Shown here: piece by piece, positions 10,235-22,072 of the stretch
Layout: every line of letters starts with the position of its first letter
Position numbering within the stretch: position 1 is the first letter of the stretch
Source: Notospermus geniculatus
Lineage: Eukaryota > Nemertea > Pilidiophora > Heteronemertea > Lineidae
Direction: 5' to 3'
NCBI GenBank assembly: GCA_002633025.1
Contig: NMRB01000039.1
Location: forward strand, 573,708-637,707
DNA: 64,000 nucleotides
Notes under the pieces: generated by a model
What the model was told of the DNA's origin: nothing
Databases searched by the model: none
Seen by the model: the letters and a program-made list of their open reading frames with translations, nothing else
Program-made: the position numbers and the translations under genes

Positions 10235-10619
10235 GTAATGTCACGCGGGCTTACTGAAAAACGTTACACAGGTCCTGATCAATTTCCCACACAAAAGACG
10301 TCCATTGTATAGGACCGGGTTTCACTGTGCTGCCCTCTATCGTAGCTAGGATCCCCATTAAGATTCACTCAGTTGATGACAGTCTACTACAGTTTTTTTG
10401 TCATTCCCTCCCTTGTTGTTGACACCAATTTTCTAGCCCCATCCAGGTTATTTTGACAGTGCTGCAATCTGTAAAGCCGGTGTAGCACAGGAGTGAAATC
10501 TCTATGAGATCACCTCTGTGTATCATGTCTGTCGCTAACCCATGGGGCTCCTCTCTGCGGGTTTTATATCCGCGGCACGGCTCAGCTAGGGAAGCGGAAG
10601 GGGTTATTTTCGTCCTTTG

Positions 10620-10663
10620 TACACATCAAGTGTACCCAGGTTACACATCAAGTGTACCCAGGT
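10620..10663 (+). repeat. 22-bp direct repeat, two units
   Basis: TACACATCAAGTGTACCCAGGT occurs twice head to tail. A looser GTACCC word recurs at about 10685 and 10723. Confidence 0.7.
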
Positions 10664-10905
10664 TCGATGTCGTCAAGTAAAATTGTACCCTGCGTCCACT
10701 TTCTTCTTACAAACTACATGTGTACCCAGATTCTGATTTAGAGACCTAGGGACGAGCTCATTCTCAAGATCTCGTCGGATACGTGAATTTTGGCGTAGGT
10801 TGGTTCCACGATCCTCCGCCAGGTGGTGCTGTTGCTATGACACATGATCAGACACACCCGTCATTGCCATGCACACATAGACACATACATGGGAATTTCA
10901 CAGAC

Positions 10906-10957
10906 ATGACTGAATTCGTGTTTGTGCTACTAGTTTTACATGTAGGAGCGGATGTCG
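10906..10957 (+). CDS. Possible orphan signal-peptide exon
   Basis: ATG opens MTEFVFVLLVLHVGADV, a compact signal-peptide-like sequence, then a GTGAGA donor after base 10957 in phase 1. Start residues (MTE) and exit phase resemble the tentative first exons of protease-lectin copy B. No matching acceptor exon was found before the SLC45 genes. It could be a relic of a third tandem copy, the first exon of an unrelated gene, or chance. Confidence 0.25.
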
Positions 10958-11448
10958 GTGAGAATTTGTGCATGTTGCCAGGTTAAAGTAGCGACATCAC
11001 TGGCAGCACAGCTCATGAACAGGTCAATCAGACTGGTACTTTATCAGCTGGGTCCCTCCCTCCTCCACTATTCCTTGATGTACGCGATATCAACACCCCT
11101 TCCTCTCATTTAATCAAATCCTGACAGCAGTATCGAAGCCCGAGAATCTCCCTTCAAAACTAGGTATCAATACAGATAAGCAGTGATATATCGCCAGCGG
11201 TGGTTTCATACCAAGTGTACGGAAAGCACTGTGCTTTGATGAATGTGAAATATACGGGAATAGATAATGAACTGAACTGAAACAAATCCAGTAATGCTCT
11301 TTAAATCTCTGTCTCGAGTTAGATGGGAGGTAAATTAGAGTTTGAAATCGACATAGGAGAAATATAGGAGTTAAAATTGCACTATTACCTCAAACAGGTG
11401 ATATTTCGGTGAGGAGAATGAGAGACGAGGGTCAGATGAAATACACGA

Positions 11449-12516
11449 TGAATGAGTTGGATTTTTGAGCCGACGAAAATGGCCAGGTACAAACAATGCA
11501 GTGGACATGCTCAAAAATTTACACCAGGAACAATGTGAATTATGAAACTGGTTGAATAGGCTATTATGAAATTGACATGCACCAGTTGTAACACGTCATT
11601 ACATTCATCGATTTGCTTTTCAAAGTTTGTAATTATGGACATTAGGAACACTGATTGTTATAATCTGATCACCGTAAGAAACACTTTATAACACTTCCTA
11701 AGCGACAGATTTTCCATTAGTCTTGTAAAGGCTGAGTGTGTGTAATTGAAACAATTTCAACTGAAGTTACTGTTCGATGCTGTATGTACGTCTACACTTA
11801 AAGGGAATTGGTCGCGGCAGTCAAAAATGACACTAAGAATAATTTCGTGGCCCACGAAATTCACAATTTCAAAATTACAAATTTTGTATTTTAGCGGATT
11901 TCATCCCTAGGTAAGCCTAGATTTTCTGTTGACCGTGTTCTAAATGCCATTTGAAGGCAGAAAAGTCACAGCAGTTAGGCTCTTAGTAGGCAATGAATTC
12001 CCGATTTGAGTAAAGTAATAGATTCAAGACGGCGGCGCTGGATTCAGACTCCTTGACTGGCGCGACCTCCAGTTCGCTTTAAAAGTGGCGGATGATTTGT
12101 GTTTGGTGCAGGATGATTTGGTATTTCAGGAAAGGATGGACTCAAACTAACGTCGGCCTATCACGAATAACAATTGTGATGTGAGAAAACTGAAATAAAC
12201 AGCCTACACGGATTCAGTTCATTGGAACTATCAGTCAGTTGACCAATAGGTGTCACTACGGTCCAATTCAATGCCTTGCGGACCCATTCATGGTTGACTG
12301 ACCACCAATCAGGAGAATTTTCTATTGTATTGGTCCGCCTGAACTTGGTTGCCGTCTGTTGGTGATAAGCGCAGCCAGACTGCTCCTATTATCTGAGGAT
12401 ATTTTGAAAAATTTACATGTTGGTGTTCCATGCATTATTTTGTTTAGAGTATGATGTGAATCTTCGTATTTTTGATCCATTTGACTACTGTCTCAACTTT
12501 AATGTTTTCATTGCAG
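11449..12516 (+). promoter_or_regulatory. 5' flank/intron of SLC45 copy 1, duplicated before copy 2
   Basis: From about 11449 the sequence is repeated from about 14560 ahead of the second gene (shared words GCCGACGAAAATG, ACAAACAATGCAGTGGAC, AACACTTCCTAAGCGACAGA). This copy has about 265 bp (about 11800-12075) that copy 2 lacks. It ends with the acceptor TTCATTGCAG at 12507-12516. The 5' UTR is therefore spliced, and the promoter or a 5' UTR exon probably lies in or before this block; no core promoter element is clear. Confidence 0.5.
12226..12385 (-). repeat. Dispersed repeat family R1, copy 3
   Basis: Reverse complement of the R1 family (GTCAGTTGACCAATAGG, GGACCCATTCATGGTTGACT, TATTGGTCCGCC). 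It lies about 150 bp upstream of SLC45 copy 1; a damaged counterpart lies upstream of copy 2. Confidence 0.65.
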
Positions 12517-12535
12517 GAACTTAAGGCAGTTAAAC

Positions 12536-14030
12536 ATGGCCCTCACCGCGTTCACAAGTCCCCGTCAGGCCCTGGCGACACTGGCCAAGTTTTCTCAAGA
12601 ACAGGTCGACAAACTGGTGCGGACATCGGAACAGAAATGCGCGGAGACATTTGGCCCTGATGGCGAGAGATCAGGCCTGATAAGACCGAAAACCAGATTG
12701 GAACTTCTCAGACTCTGCGCCGCTGTTGCAGGAATTGAATTTTGTTACGCCGCCGAAACTGCCTTCGTGAGCCCGATCCTCCTTCGTCTTCACGTTCCTG
12801 TCACCGTCATGACCTTCGCTTGGGTCCTCAGTCCGCTTCTCGGACTGGTTCTCAATCCATTGCTAGGGTTGATGAGCGATAGATGTCGCTCGAAAATGGG
12901 GCGGAGGCGGCCATTCATTCTTGGCCTAACGCTCGGCGTCATCTTAGGGCTCATACTTGTACCAAACGGGAAGAAAATCGGACGACAATTCGGCGGAGAC
13001 TGTGAACCATTTGGGGAAGATTTTAACACCACGATATTTAACCAGACTTTCGACTTAAACAGCACGGTAGGATTATTTCGAAATTTCACCTTCCGCGAAT
13101 CAAACCTGAATGAAACAATAGACATACCAGCAGACGATGCGTATTTTCCCGCGAAGGAGAGACTGTGTTTGGCGGGAGTTATCATCACAATAATCGGGGT
13201 TATGATTCTAGATTTCAGTTGTGACGCATCTCAGTCTCCGTGTCGGACGTACCTTTTGGACGTCTGCATCCCCCAGGATCACCAACGTGGGCTGTCAAGC
13301 TTTACCGTAATCTCCGGCATCGGTGGGTTCTTCGGCTACCTAATAGGTGGCGTGCCTTGGGGTAATTACTTTGGACAGTCGCGATTCATGGATCATGTCG
13401 GAATTGTTTTTGGTGTGGCGATTATTTTGCATCTTATTTGTGTCATCGCCACTATTTCAAGCTTCCCGGAAGTACCGCTGGATGAGATTACCGGAAGTGC
13501 GCAGCGCCACCAGCCGGGATCTAAGAAAGTCTCAGATGGGAAGTATAAGAAATTTACAAACGAGGAGGACTTGGATGAGGGTGATGATGGCGTTGTGCAG
13601 GGTTCGTACCAGTTGGGGAATTGCAATGGAGACAAAGGACAAACCGAGGATGGAAATTGCCCGACCGGAGCTGACGAACAATGCAACAGAGATTATGGAA
13701 CAAATCCTTCGACTGCTGAAACAAGCCATGACAAAACCAACGTGAACAGTTATCAATCTCTTGAATGTCAACCTGAAGGTCAAGGTCAAGCTGAAGGTCA
13801 AGGTCAAACTGACAGTGAAGGTCAGGGTCATATTGACGCACACGAAATCCAACAGGATATTTCTCTTAAGACATACCTACTCTCTATTCTACATTTACCG
13901 AAGTCAATATTCTGGTTGTGTCTGACAAACCTCTGTTCGTGGATGGCTTTACTATGTTACTCGCTTTACTTTACGGATTTTGTCGGTCAGGCCGTCTACG
14001 GGGGTGACCCGACTGAACTGGAAGGGAGCC
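12536..14030 (+). CDS. SLC45-family transporter, tandem copy 1 (partial, runs into gap)
   Basis: ATG at 12536 follows a spliced 5' UTR (acceptor ending 12516). About 498 residues match copy 2, with about 41 base differences in 1495 by my count, roughly half changing the protein. The changes crowd in the cytoplasmic loop of residues about 360-440. Family landmarks are intact: EFCYAAETAFVSPILL in the first membrane segment, GRRRP, CRTYLLDVCIPQDHQRGLSS, and FTDFVGQAVYGGDP before the gap at 14031-14314. After the gap I find no homologue of coding exons 2 and 3; the duplicated 5' region of copy 2 follows. Options are a truncated duplicate, an alternative first part spliced to copy 2's exons, or an uncollapsed allele. 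No stop or frameshift is visible. Confidence 0.75.
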
Positions 14031-14314
14031 NNNNNNNNNNNNNNNNNNNNNNNNNNNNNNNNNNNNNNNNNNNNNNNNNNNNNNNNNNNNNNNNNNNNNN
14101 NNNNNNNNNNNNNNNNNNNNNNNNNNNNNNNNNNNNNNNNNNNNNNNNNNNNNNNNNNNNNNNNNNNNNNNNNNNNNNNNNNNNNNNNNNNNNNNNNNNN
14201 NNNNNNNNNNNNNNNNNNNNNNNNNNNNNNNNNNNNNNNNNNNNNNNNNNNNNNNNNNNNNNNNNNNNNNNNNNNNNNNNNNNNNNNNNNNNNNNNNNNN
14301 NNNNNNNNNNNNNN
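14031..14314. other. Assembly gap (284 n)
   Basis: The gap falls where the end of the first coding exon of SLC45 copy 1 is expected, so how that gene ends cannot be seen. Confidence 0.95.
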
Positions 14315-15359
14315 TTTGCTATGTTTTACCTCTGATTTCATGCTGAATTTGCAAAGGTAAAAACGTAGTAAGTCACAATTCTGATGACTTAGACGTAAAA
14401 ACCGAGTAAGTGCACCACTGTCTTTCCGAGGCTTTGGCGAACATTTTGCAAACAAAAACTATTTATTATGATGAAACAATACCTAGTAAGTACGAATTTG
14501 GCCTTAACTCATTTTTTCCAAAAATGTGACTTACTAGGTATTTCCATTGGACGCTAGAATGACTGAGTTGGGTTTTTGGGCCGACGAAAATGACCATGCA
14601 CAAACAATGCAGTGGACCTGCTCAAAAAATTACACCAGGAACACAATGTGTGTTATGAAACTGGTTGAATAGCCTATTATGAAATTGACATGCATCAGTT
14701 GTAACACGTCATTACGTTCATCGATTTGCTTTTCAAAGTTATTATGGACATTACGAACACTGATTGTTATAATCTGATCACCGTAAGAAACACTTTATAA
14801 CACTTCCTAAGCGACAGATTTTCCATTAGTCTCGTAAAGGCTGAGTGTGTGTAAATTGAAACAATTTCAACTGAAGTTATTATTGCAGCTGTATGTACGT
14901 CTGCGCTTAAAAGTGGCAGATGGTTTGTGTTGGTGCTTGATGATTTGGTATTTCAGGAAAGGATGGACTCAAACTAACGTCGGCCTATCACAAATAACAA
15001 TTTGTGATGTTAGAAAACTGAAATAAACAGGCCTACACAGACTTCGTTAACAGAGCTGTTGGCCAATGCTACAGGGTGGGCCAGAGAAAGTGTCCTTCGA
15101 ACAATAGGGAAACAAGTCAATGCCTAGCTGACCCATTCATGGTTGACTGAGCACCAATCAGGAGAATTTTGTATTGTGTTGGTCTGCCTGATCTTGCCTG
15201 CCGTCTGTTGGTCATAATCGCAGCTTTTTTTTTACCGCTCCTATTATCTCAGGATATTTTGAAAAATGTACATTTGGTGTTCCATGCATTATTTTGTTTA
15301 GAGTGGATCTTCATATTTTTGATCTATTTGACTGCAGTTTCAACTTGTTTTCATTGCAG
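14315..15359 (+). promoter_or_regulatory. Inter-copy region: unique 240 bp, then duplicated 5' flank of SLC45 copy 2
   Basis: Bases 14315-14557 have no counterpart upstream of copy 1; they contain an inverted repeat, CCTAGTAAGT (from 14482) against ACTTACTAGG (about 14530). From about 14560 the sequence parallels 11449-12516. It ends in the acceptor TCATTGCAG at 15351-15359. The R1 element (15119-15216) is truncated, and in front of it is a segment starting CAGGGTGGGCCAGAGAAAGT that resembles a mariner end. Confidence 0.5.
15119..15216 (-). repeat. Dispersed repeat family R1, copy 4 (truncated)
   Basis: Only the part with GACCCATTCATGGTTGACTG and the GCCGTCTGTTGG end remains. Its outer end has been replaced by mariner-like sequence, unlike the intact copy ahead of the first SLC45 gene. 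Confidence 0.55.
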
Positions 15360-15378
15360 GAACTTAAGGCAGATAAAC

Positions 15379-18300
15379 ATGGCCCTCACCGCGTTCACAA
15401 GTCCCCGTCAGGCCCTGGCAACACTGGCCAAGTTTTCTCAAGAACAGGTCGACAAACTGGTGCGGACATCGGAACAGAAATGCGCGGAGACATTTGGCCC
15501 TGATGGCGAGAGATCAGGCCTGATGAGACCGAAAACCAGAGTGGAACTTCTCAGACTCTGCGCCGCTGTTGCAGGAATTGAATTTTGTTACGCCGCCGAA
15601 ACTGCCTTCGTGAGCCCGATCCTCCTTCGTCTTCACGTTCCCGTCACCGTCATGACCTTCGCTTGGGTCCTCAGCCCGCTTCTCGGACTGGTTCTCAATC
15701 CATTGCTCGGGTTGATGAGCGATAGATGTCGCTCGAAAATGGGGCGGAGGCGGCCGTTCATTCTTGGCCTAACGCTCGGCGTCATCTTAGGGCTCATACT
15801 TGTACCAAACGGGAAGAAAATCGGACGACTATTTGGCGGAGACTGTGACCCATTTGGCGAAGATTTTAACACCACGATATTCAACCAGACTTTCGACTTA
15901 AACAGCACGATAGGATTATATCGAAATTTCACCTTCCCCGAATCGAACCTGAATGAGACAATAGACATACCTGCAGACGATGCGTATTTTCCCGCGAAGG
16001 AGAGGCTGTGTTTGGCGGGAGTTATCATCACAATAATCGGGGTTATGATTCTAGATTTCAGTTGTGACGCATCTCAGTCTCCGTGTCGGACGTACCTTTT
16101 GGACGTCTGCATCCCCCAGGATCACCAACGTGGGCTGTCAAGCTTTACCGTAATCTCCGGCATCGGCGGGTTCTTTGGCTACTTAATAGGTGGCGTGCCT
16201 TGGGGTAATTACATTGGACAGTCGCGATTCATGGATCATGTCGCAATTGTTTTTGGTGTGGCGATTATTTTGCATCTTATTTGTGTCATCGCCACTATTT
16301 CAAGCTTCCCGGAAGTGCCGCTGGATGAGATTACCGGAAGTGCGCAGCGCCACCAGCCGGGATCTAAGAAAGTCTCAGATGGGAAGTATAAGAAATTTAC
16401 AAACGAGGAAGACTTGGATGAGGGTGATGATGGCGTAGTGCAGGGTTCGTACCAGTTGGGGAATTGCATTGGAGATAAAGAACAAACCGAGGATGGAAAT
16501 TGCCCGACCGGAGCTGACGAACAATGCAAGAGAGAATATGGAACAAATCCTTCGACTGCTGAAATAAGCCATGACAAAATCAACGTGAACAGTTATCAAT
16601 CTCTTGAATGTGAACCTGAAGGTCAAGGTCAAACTGAAGGTCAAGGTCAAACTGACGGTGAAGGTCAGGGTCATACTGACGCACACGAAATCCAACAGGA
16701 TATTTCTCTTAAGACATACCTACTCTCTATTCTACACTTACCGAAGTCAATATTTTGGTTGTGTCTGACAAACCTCTGTTCGTGGATGGCTTTACTATGT
16801 TACTCGCTTTACTTTACGGATTTTGTCGGTCAGGCCGTCTACGGGGGTGACCCGACTGAAATAGAAGGGAGCCCTTCCCATGATGCTTATGCTGCCGGTG
16901 TACGGCTTGGATCATTGGCGATGTCGCTGTACTCCCTGTCCTGCTCTGCCTATTCGTTGGTTATAGAGAAACTGGTAAAAAAATTAGGTAAGAATGGTTT
17001 TCTGCCCGATTTTTTTAGTACTACTCATTAATCCCTCACATGACATGAAATCAACAAAAGTTGGTTGTACTTGGGGGGGGGGGGGCTGGGATATTATACG
17101 CACTGGCTGTTTGTGATTTGAACCCCATAACCTTACCCGCATCTTAAAGAAATGGGCCTATAGTTGCGCTATTATGAACTGATGCTACGGGGGGGGGGGT
17201 ATAAAGTATATAGTCTTGAGTGGGAAAGCGTTTGACGATTTCGAAACACAGAAGAGTGACTAGCTTTTCCCTTATAGCCGTGTTGGTAGCGACAAATGTC
17301 TTATTCCTTATTGGTACACAGAACAAAATCGAGTTATCATCACCAATCAAGAGGTAATATTGGCTAGTAATACATAGTGTGGCTTAAGGCGAGCCATTTG
17401 CGGTACTCCAGTCACGCCCGAGGTAGGCCATAGGAATACGGCGTACCTGTTTGACGACAAACCACAGCGTAGCGACAGTCTACTGGTATCCTGAGGTTAC
17501 CAGAGTTTGTAAGAAGTCGCAGCGTCGTCGCCGTACACTGGTAAACTCCCCGCAGATTCAACCAAGTTTGTAGCTATGTGACATGGAAACAAAAAAGCCG
17601 GGGGGAGGGGGCGTATACGGAACTGATGGCAGGTGACGTCCCTAGCGAAACACCATTGGCAACCAACTAGTATTTTTATCATTCATTTTTTAGGTGCCCG
17701 GCCGGTGTACATCGGTGGCCAGCTGGTCTCAACGCTTGGGACAACCGCCATGGCGTTGTCTCGTAACACAGTGGCCGTCATCATATGTTCACCTACCATT
17801 GGTATCATCTACGCTACGCTGTTCACGATGCCGTATATACTCCTGGCACACTATCATGATCGTAATGTGGTAAGTTAGATGCAACTCTGGCGTTGGATAT
17901 TCATAATTAACCAACTGCCGGTTACGTTGTTAGTACAGCTTGGTATGGGTTCGGCTCCGGCTGAAAAGCCCTCAGAGGAAAACATACCACCCCTCTGGAT
18001 ACCACCCTTCTGGTGTGTAAGCCCGTCCCGTTTTATGTCGGGGACAGTTTTTCGGATAATTGTCTCACGGTACCTTCCCAACCGTTAGGGAATCGCAAAG
18101 GTACACTGGTGTGTAGTCCATGGCTAAATTACGCACCATCCACCGACACAGTAATGTCCGCAAAATTAAAAGATGGACACTAGCAGCGTCAGGAGGAGAT
18201 CTCCTCCTGACACTAGACGACACTTGACTATGCTCTTAAGCGCGATTGGCCAATAACAGGTTAGGATCTAACCAAGGAGAAGGTCGAACATATTTTGATT

Positions 18301-19051
18301 GGCTCAAACAGCGAATAAATGTAAGCCACGCATGCTATATCATCATACTACTATCAGGCACTTTGGACCACGTCCTTCGGTAATGCGCTTCCCTAACGTG
18401 ACAAGTCACGCCGCGAGCACAGTGCCCTCTACCCTAGCCATCCAATCGTAAGAGTGGCTCGGGTAGGACTGATTTCACAACTGCAAGAAGAGGAGCTAAC
18501 GGAAAGCCACATGTGGCTCCCTCTCCCTTCTAACCGCGGTGTCACAAGACACGCTCATGGCCACCATGTGGCAGCATTATCATAAAAATGAAATGGTCCA
18601 CGGACCATGTGCTCACCTGCCCGAACGTGAACGCACCAGAAGAACATGACAAAAATGTAAAATCAAAATTCTAGGGCAAGACTTGGTTCCAGGGTAACAT
18701 GATCCTGGTCAAAATTTGGTCCCACGTGCATCTAGAAGGTATCTATCTGACTATAAACCAAGTTAGAACATTTTACATTCTAGCGTAGCCTGTGATGCTT
18801 CAATCTCCCTCTTTATGTTCCAGTTTGACGACCTTCTACCCAAGAGCAAGTCGGCCACTAAGATCCGTGGCCTTGGTACTGACGTCGCCCTCGTCAGCAG
18901 CATGGTTTTCGTGGGACAGGTCATCCTCTCATGCTTTATGGGCTTTCTCGTCAACGTGACCGGAACTACCGTTACCGTCGTTTGGAGTTCAGCTGCTTTG
19001 AGTCTACTAGGTTCGCTGGCTGCGTTTAAAGTTATGTATTTAGACTTGTAG
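15379..19051 (+). CDS. SLC45-family sugar/proton symporter, tandem copy 2 (complete)
   Basis: Three coding exons, 15379-16987, 17694-17869 and 18824-19051, join in phase (phase 1, then 0) into 670 aa. I start at ATG 15379, 20 bases after a 5' UTR acceptor; the frame opens further upstream only through intron. It is a major facilitator of the SLC45/GPH type (relatives: SLC45A1-A4, including melanosomal MATP), expected to have 12 membrane segments. Visible are the first segment near 60-85, GRRRP at 122-126 between segments 2 and 3, a luminal loop at 145-205 with five N-glycosylation sequons, CRTYLLDVCIPQDHQ at 236-250, a long acidic central loop (about 312-440) with GQGQ repeats, and FTDFVGQAVYGGDP at 479-492. 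The C-terminus is ordinary. Sucrose- or glucose-type substrates are known for relatives; the substrate here is unknown. The subfamily cannot be settled by eye. Confidence 0.9.
17040..17690. other. Intron 1 of SLC45 copy 2
   Basis: Holds two poly(G) runs (17074-17084 and 17190-17199) and no recognised element or exon. Confidence 0.6.
17870..18823. other. Intron 2 of SLC45 copy 2, with a short perfect palindrome
   Basis: Between coding exons 2 and 3. A 24-bp perfect palindrome, GTCAGGAGGAGATCTCCTCC plus GAC, lies near 18189-18212, with GACACTAG on both sides but not directly abutting. No exon or long repeat was seen. Confidence 0.55.
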
Positions 19052-19175
19052 AGGCCTGTAAATGTGCTGTAGTTGGCCCTACGGCCGCTTATCCATAGAC
19101 TTTTCCCTTCTGAATCTGTGGCCTTTTGCCGCTGTGACATCCAGAACGGCTAAGTGTACCCTCCTGTGGCCTCTG

Positions 19176-19181
19176 AATAAA
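19176..19181 (+). terminator. Poly(A) signal of SLC45 copy 2
   Basis: AATAAA (in CTGAATAAAGCTGTG) is 124 bases after the stop codon, with TGTGTTC just downstream. It is a good candidate for the 3' end. Confidence 0.6.
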
Positions 19182-19289
19182 GCTGTGTTCATCGTTTTCG
19201 GTTTCTTTTGCATTCCTCGAGTTGTGTATCCAAAGAACGAGAAAGCACAAAAATTGACACACAAAATGGTAAATATCAAGAAGTCAACT

Positions 19290-19375
19290 TCCAGAATCTT
19301 TCGAATTTTCGACCCCAACCGGGGTCTTCCTCAGGCATTTTCAGTTGGAGAGACCAGAATTCTGGAAGCTGACTT
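19290..19375. repeat. Short repeat shared with 30185-30250 (inverted)
   Basis: GACCCCAACCGGGGTCTTCCTCAGGCA here matches, in reverse, GTGCCTGAGGAAGACCCCGG near 30197. It is itself partly palindromic (CCCCAACCGGGG). Function unknown. Confidence 0.4.
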
Positions 19376-20268
19376 TTTGATATTTACCTCGAGTTGTGGG
19401 GGTCATTTTAATTTCTCCACGATGGTATACAAAACTATTATCCACCTTGAGATAAACGGTGGCGCTCGCCTCTCAAATATGACAAGCAATCTGCCGCAAA
19501 ATGCCAAGCCGTAAAATTTAATGGCTAAATAGTGCTATATTTTCTCTGTAAAATATAAGTAATGGCCGTCAACATGTTTATCCGGCGTATATAATATAGA
19601 CTCGTCGACCATTCAGCGAGCAGCGACGTGAAAATTGTTTTTAAAACGTCAAAGTGTCAATTTAAGTTGTCGAGTAATTTTCCTAAACTGATATGAGATG
19701 TCGCCTGTGACGACACCACGGTCTCCTCGCGATGCTGCCGGTTACAGCCAAGGAAACGATTACGTCTAGTTAGACAAGCGACTACCAGATGACGTGACAG
19801 TTTCAGTTCGAGCCGCCTCAAGCTCACAACCGAGTCCTTCAAATAAGCAACGTATCATCACCTATTGCCCTCATCCATCTTCTTCCCCAGGCAAACACAA
19901 AGCTCATCATTCCGCTCCGAAACGAGACGAACCCGTCTAACCATATCCCAAATCAAGGTCATTATTTTGTCCCCAAACACGCCGCGATTTCAGTGATAAT
20001 ATTTCAAGCAGTTTTCTCTTTTGATCAGAACGTGACAAGCAGTCAGAATAAGTGGCTGAAATTGGTCCCTACGGGAGTTGGCAATTCTTAAGATAATTGA
20101 GCGACTTCAAACTTCGTGTGAGGCTTTTATTTTACGAGGACAAGCTGTTTACATACTTCGGAGGAGAGAAGGCGACTAAATTATGGCTGCAGTCTTCCAG
20201 AGGACTGACGACATATTTTGAAGAAAAGTTTCCGTGACCGAACAATCATCAGTTAGATTTGTTGACGG
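19376..20268. other. Intergenic, nothing recognised
   Basis: AT-rich single-copy-looking DNA with no exon-like frame, inverted repeat or RNA gene that I can support. Confidence 0.4.
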
Positions 20269-20270
20269 TA

Positions 20271-20672
20271 GGGTGTGTTTCAAAGAGTGTTCCGTCGGAC
20301 ACCAGAAAATTTTCACCATCAAAGGCTGTTTCTTGAAACTCTACAATATTCATGTCAGATCTAGGTATCATGGAGCTCTAAATTATGGCACTGCAAACTA
20401 ATTGATCTATTAACCCTTTTAAATTATGACAGCAGAAAGTAGTTGTGGTGTCGGACGGAATGATAGATTTTGCTGGTAAGTTCAATATATTTTGATACCC
20501 TCCTTCAAATGAGTGTACACTGTACATCCCAGATGGAGAAACTAATAGTTAAAGGTCTATATTATCAAATACTACATTTGATTTTTGGAAAAATCAATGG
20601 CACAACTCTTTGTGATCATTTCAAATAAATTTTGCCCCATTTTCTTGGGTGACCAATTTTGAAACACACCCT
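20271..20672. mobile_element. MITE with GGGTGTGTTTCAAA ends, TA-flanked
   Basis: The left end GGGTGTGTTTCAAA and right end TTTGAAACACACCC are inverted; TA precedes at 20269-20270 and TA follows near 20674. About 400 bp without coding capacity, so a non-autonomous Tc1/mariner-type element is likely. Confidence 0.65.
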
Positions 20673-20953
20673 GTACAACCACCTAGTAACCCCCAGGAAA
20701 ACCATTAAAGGGACACTATGAGGCAGTTTGCTATGCTACTGTTTGTTTCTCAGTTGCTGGCGCCACCTGTGGTGTAGTTGCTGTACTATGAATTTAAGCC
20801 GAAATGCTGACAAATAATGCATTTTTCTTGCAATGGATGTCACAGTTAGATGGTAATGCCAGCTATTTTGTAGAACAGCCATATCAAAATGCCTCTTGTG
20901 GTCCTTTAATCTAGCCTGCATCTGTCGACCAATCGGCGACGACATGGACAAAG

Positions 20954-21154
20954 ATGGCGCTCACTTTAGCCCTGGCGGTGAGATCGCGCGGCCTAACCGG
21001 ATCATTTTTCAGTGTCATAGCCAGAAGCTTTAATCATGGCTTTCTTAAGAAGAACGATGCCGCAAAAATCCTTCGAATCCCTAGTGGCATGCACGATAGC
21101 CTTCGTCAGCGGATCAAAAAAGTGGCCTTTGATCTTCCTCCCGTGTCAGACTGA
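20954..21154 (+). CDS. Possible small gene or first exon, 66 codons, function unknown
   Basis: ATG at 20954 has a good animal start context (AAAGATGGC). It follows a CCAAT motif (CGACCAATCGGCGA) by about 25 bases. The frame begins MALTLALAVRSRGLTGSFF, basic and amphipathic like a mitochondrial targeting peptide, and runs to a stop at 21152-21154. A donor-like GTGAGA eight codons in could instead make this a very short first exon. I recognise no family. It could equally be chance. Confidence 0.25.
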   Translation: MALTLALAVRSRGLTGSFFSVIARSFNHGFLKKNDAAKILRIPSGMHDSLRQRIKKVAFDLPPVSD

Positions 21155-22072
21155 CATGATAGACCACAAGATCTGATTCGGTGGCGATGTTCACAAGGGA
21201 AATGGCAATTACACTCATTTTTCAAAGCCCTCCTTTCGCCTTTGGAAGACATCATTAGGTAAAATCGGATACGCTTCTTTCGTCATGATATTTATAAGAC
21301 ATTTCTATGTTTCTAATATTAGGGATATTGACTTAGAGTATACAGATCTGTTGCTCTTGTTTGAGTACTAACTAGCCACGCTTGGTGAAATACATGCACA
21401 TATATCATGAAATAGGGCGTGTTGATTTTTGTTACAAAGAGATCCTACCAGTTAGTCTTGACTTTGTGACAGAAGTTCCCACTCGAAAATTATCCGCGAC
21501 GAAAAATACATGTAGCACTGTAGGTTCGGTTCGATCGTTTTCAGTCGAAGATCGCCGTCTGCACGATGTGTTCGGTCTTTATTTGTAAGTGGCAGCAAAG
21601 ATGATTTTCCAAGGCCGCCTTTACGCGATCAACAGCCTGAGTCTTATTTCAAAGCCAACACGAAAAATTGCTCCGGTTTGTCGAGACCCCGCGGATTTAT
21701 TTTTCACGCAAAGAAGTAATTCCATTGCATGTTTGCAAAAATTTGCAACCTTATGAATTTTTAATGTTTGTGATTTTAATGAGGGCAGCGAGGTTGCTGA
21801 GATCTCACTCAGGGATCTGGAGGCATTGCTGATGAATTAATCTATTGGGTTCTGGTGTCATTAGCTAACCCGCGCAGCCCGGTTGAGGATTGAGAGGAAA
21901 AACAACATCTGACTCTGTTCTTCTGTAAGATATTTCAGATCACTGGTCACGTATTGCCAGGATTTCGTTTGGGGTGGGGTGGTGTGGGAGCCATTCAAAA
22001 AGGAAATACATGTACAACTTAGCAGACTGCTTTAAGAAAGAAAACCAATGACCTTTAGTACGAGACGATTAA
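21155..22072. other. Intergenic, nothing recognised
   Basis: A 68-codon frame at 21382-21588 shows no recognisable features. No inverted repeats noted. Confidence 0.4.

Noticed and set aside
13952-14455. Frames running through the gap at 14031-14314
   Set aside because: Their continuity is created by undetermined bases.
15169-15378. Upstream extension of SLC45 copy 2 to ATG 15169
   Set aside because: A splice acceptor (TTCATTGCAG) ends at 15359 and the duplicated copy has no such extension; ATG 15379 is conserved in both copies.
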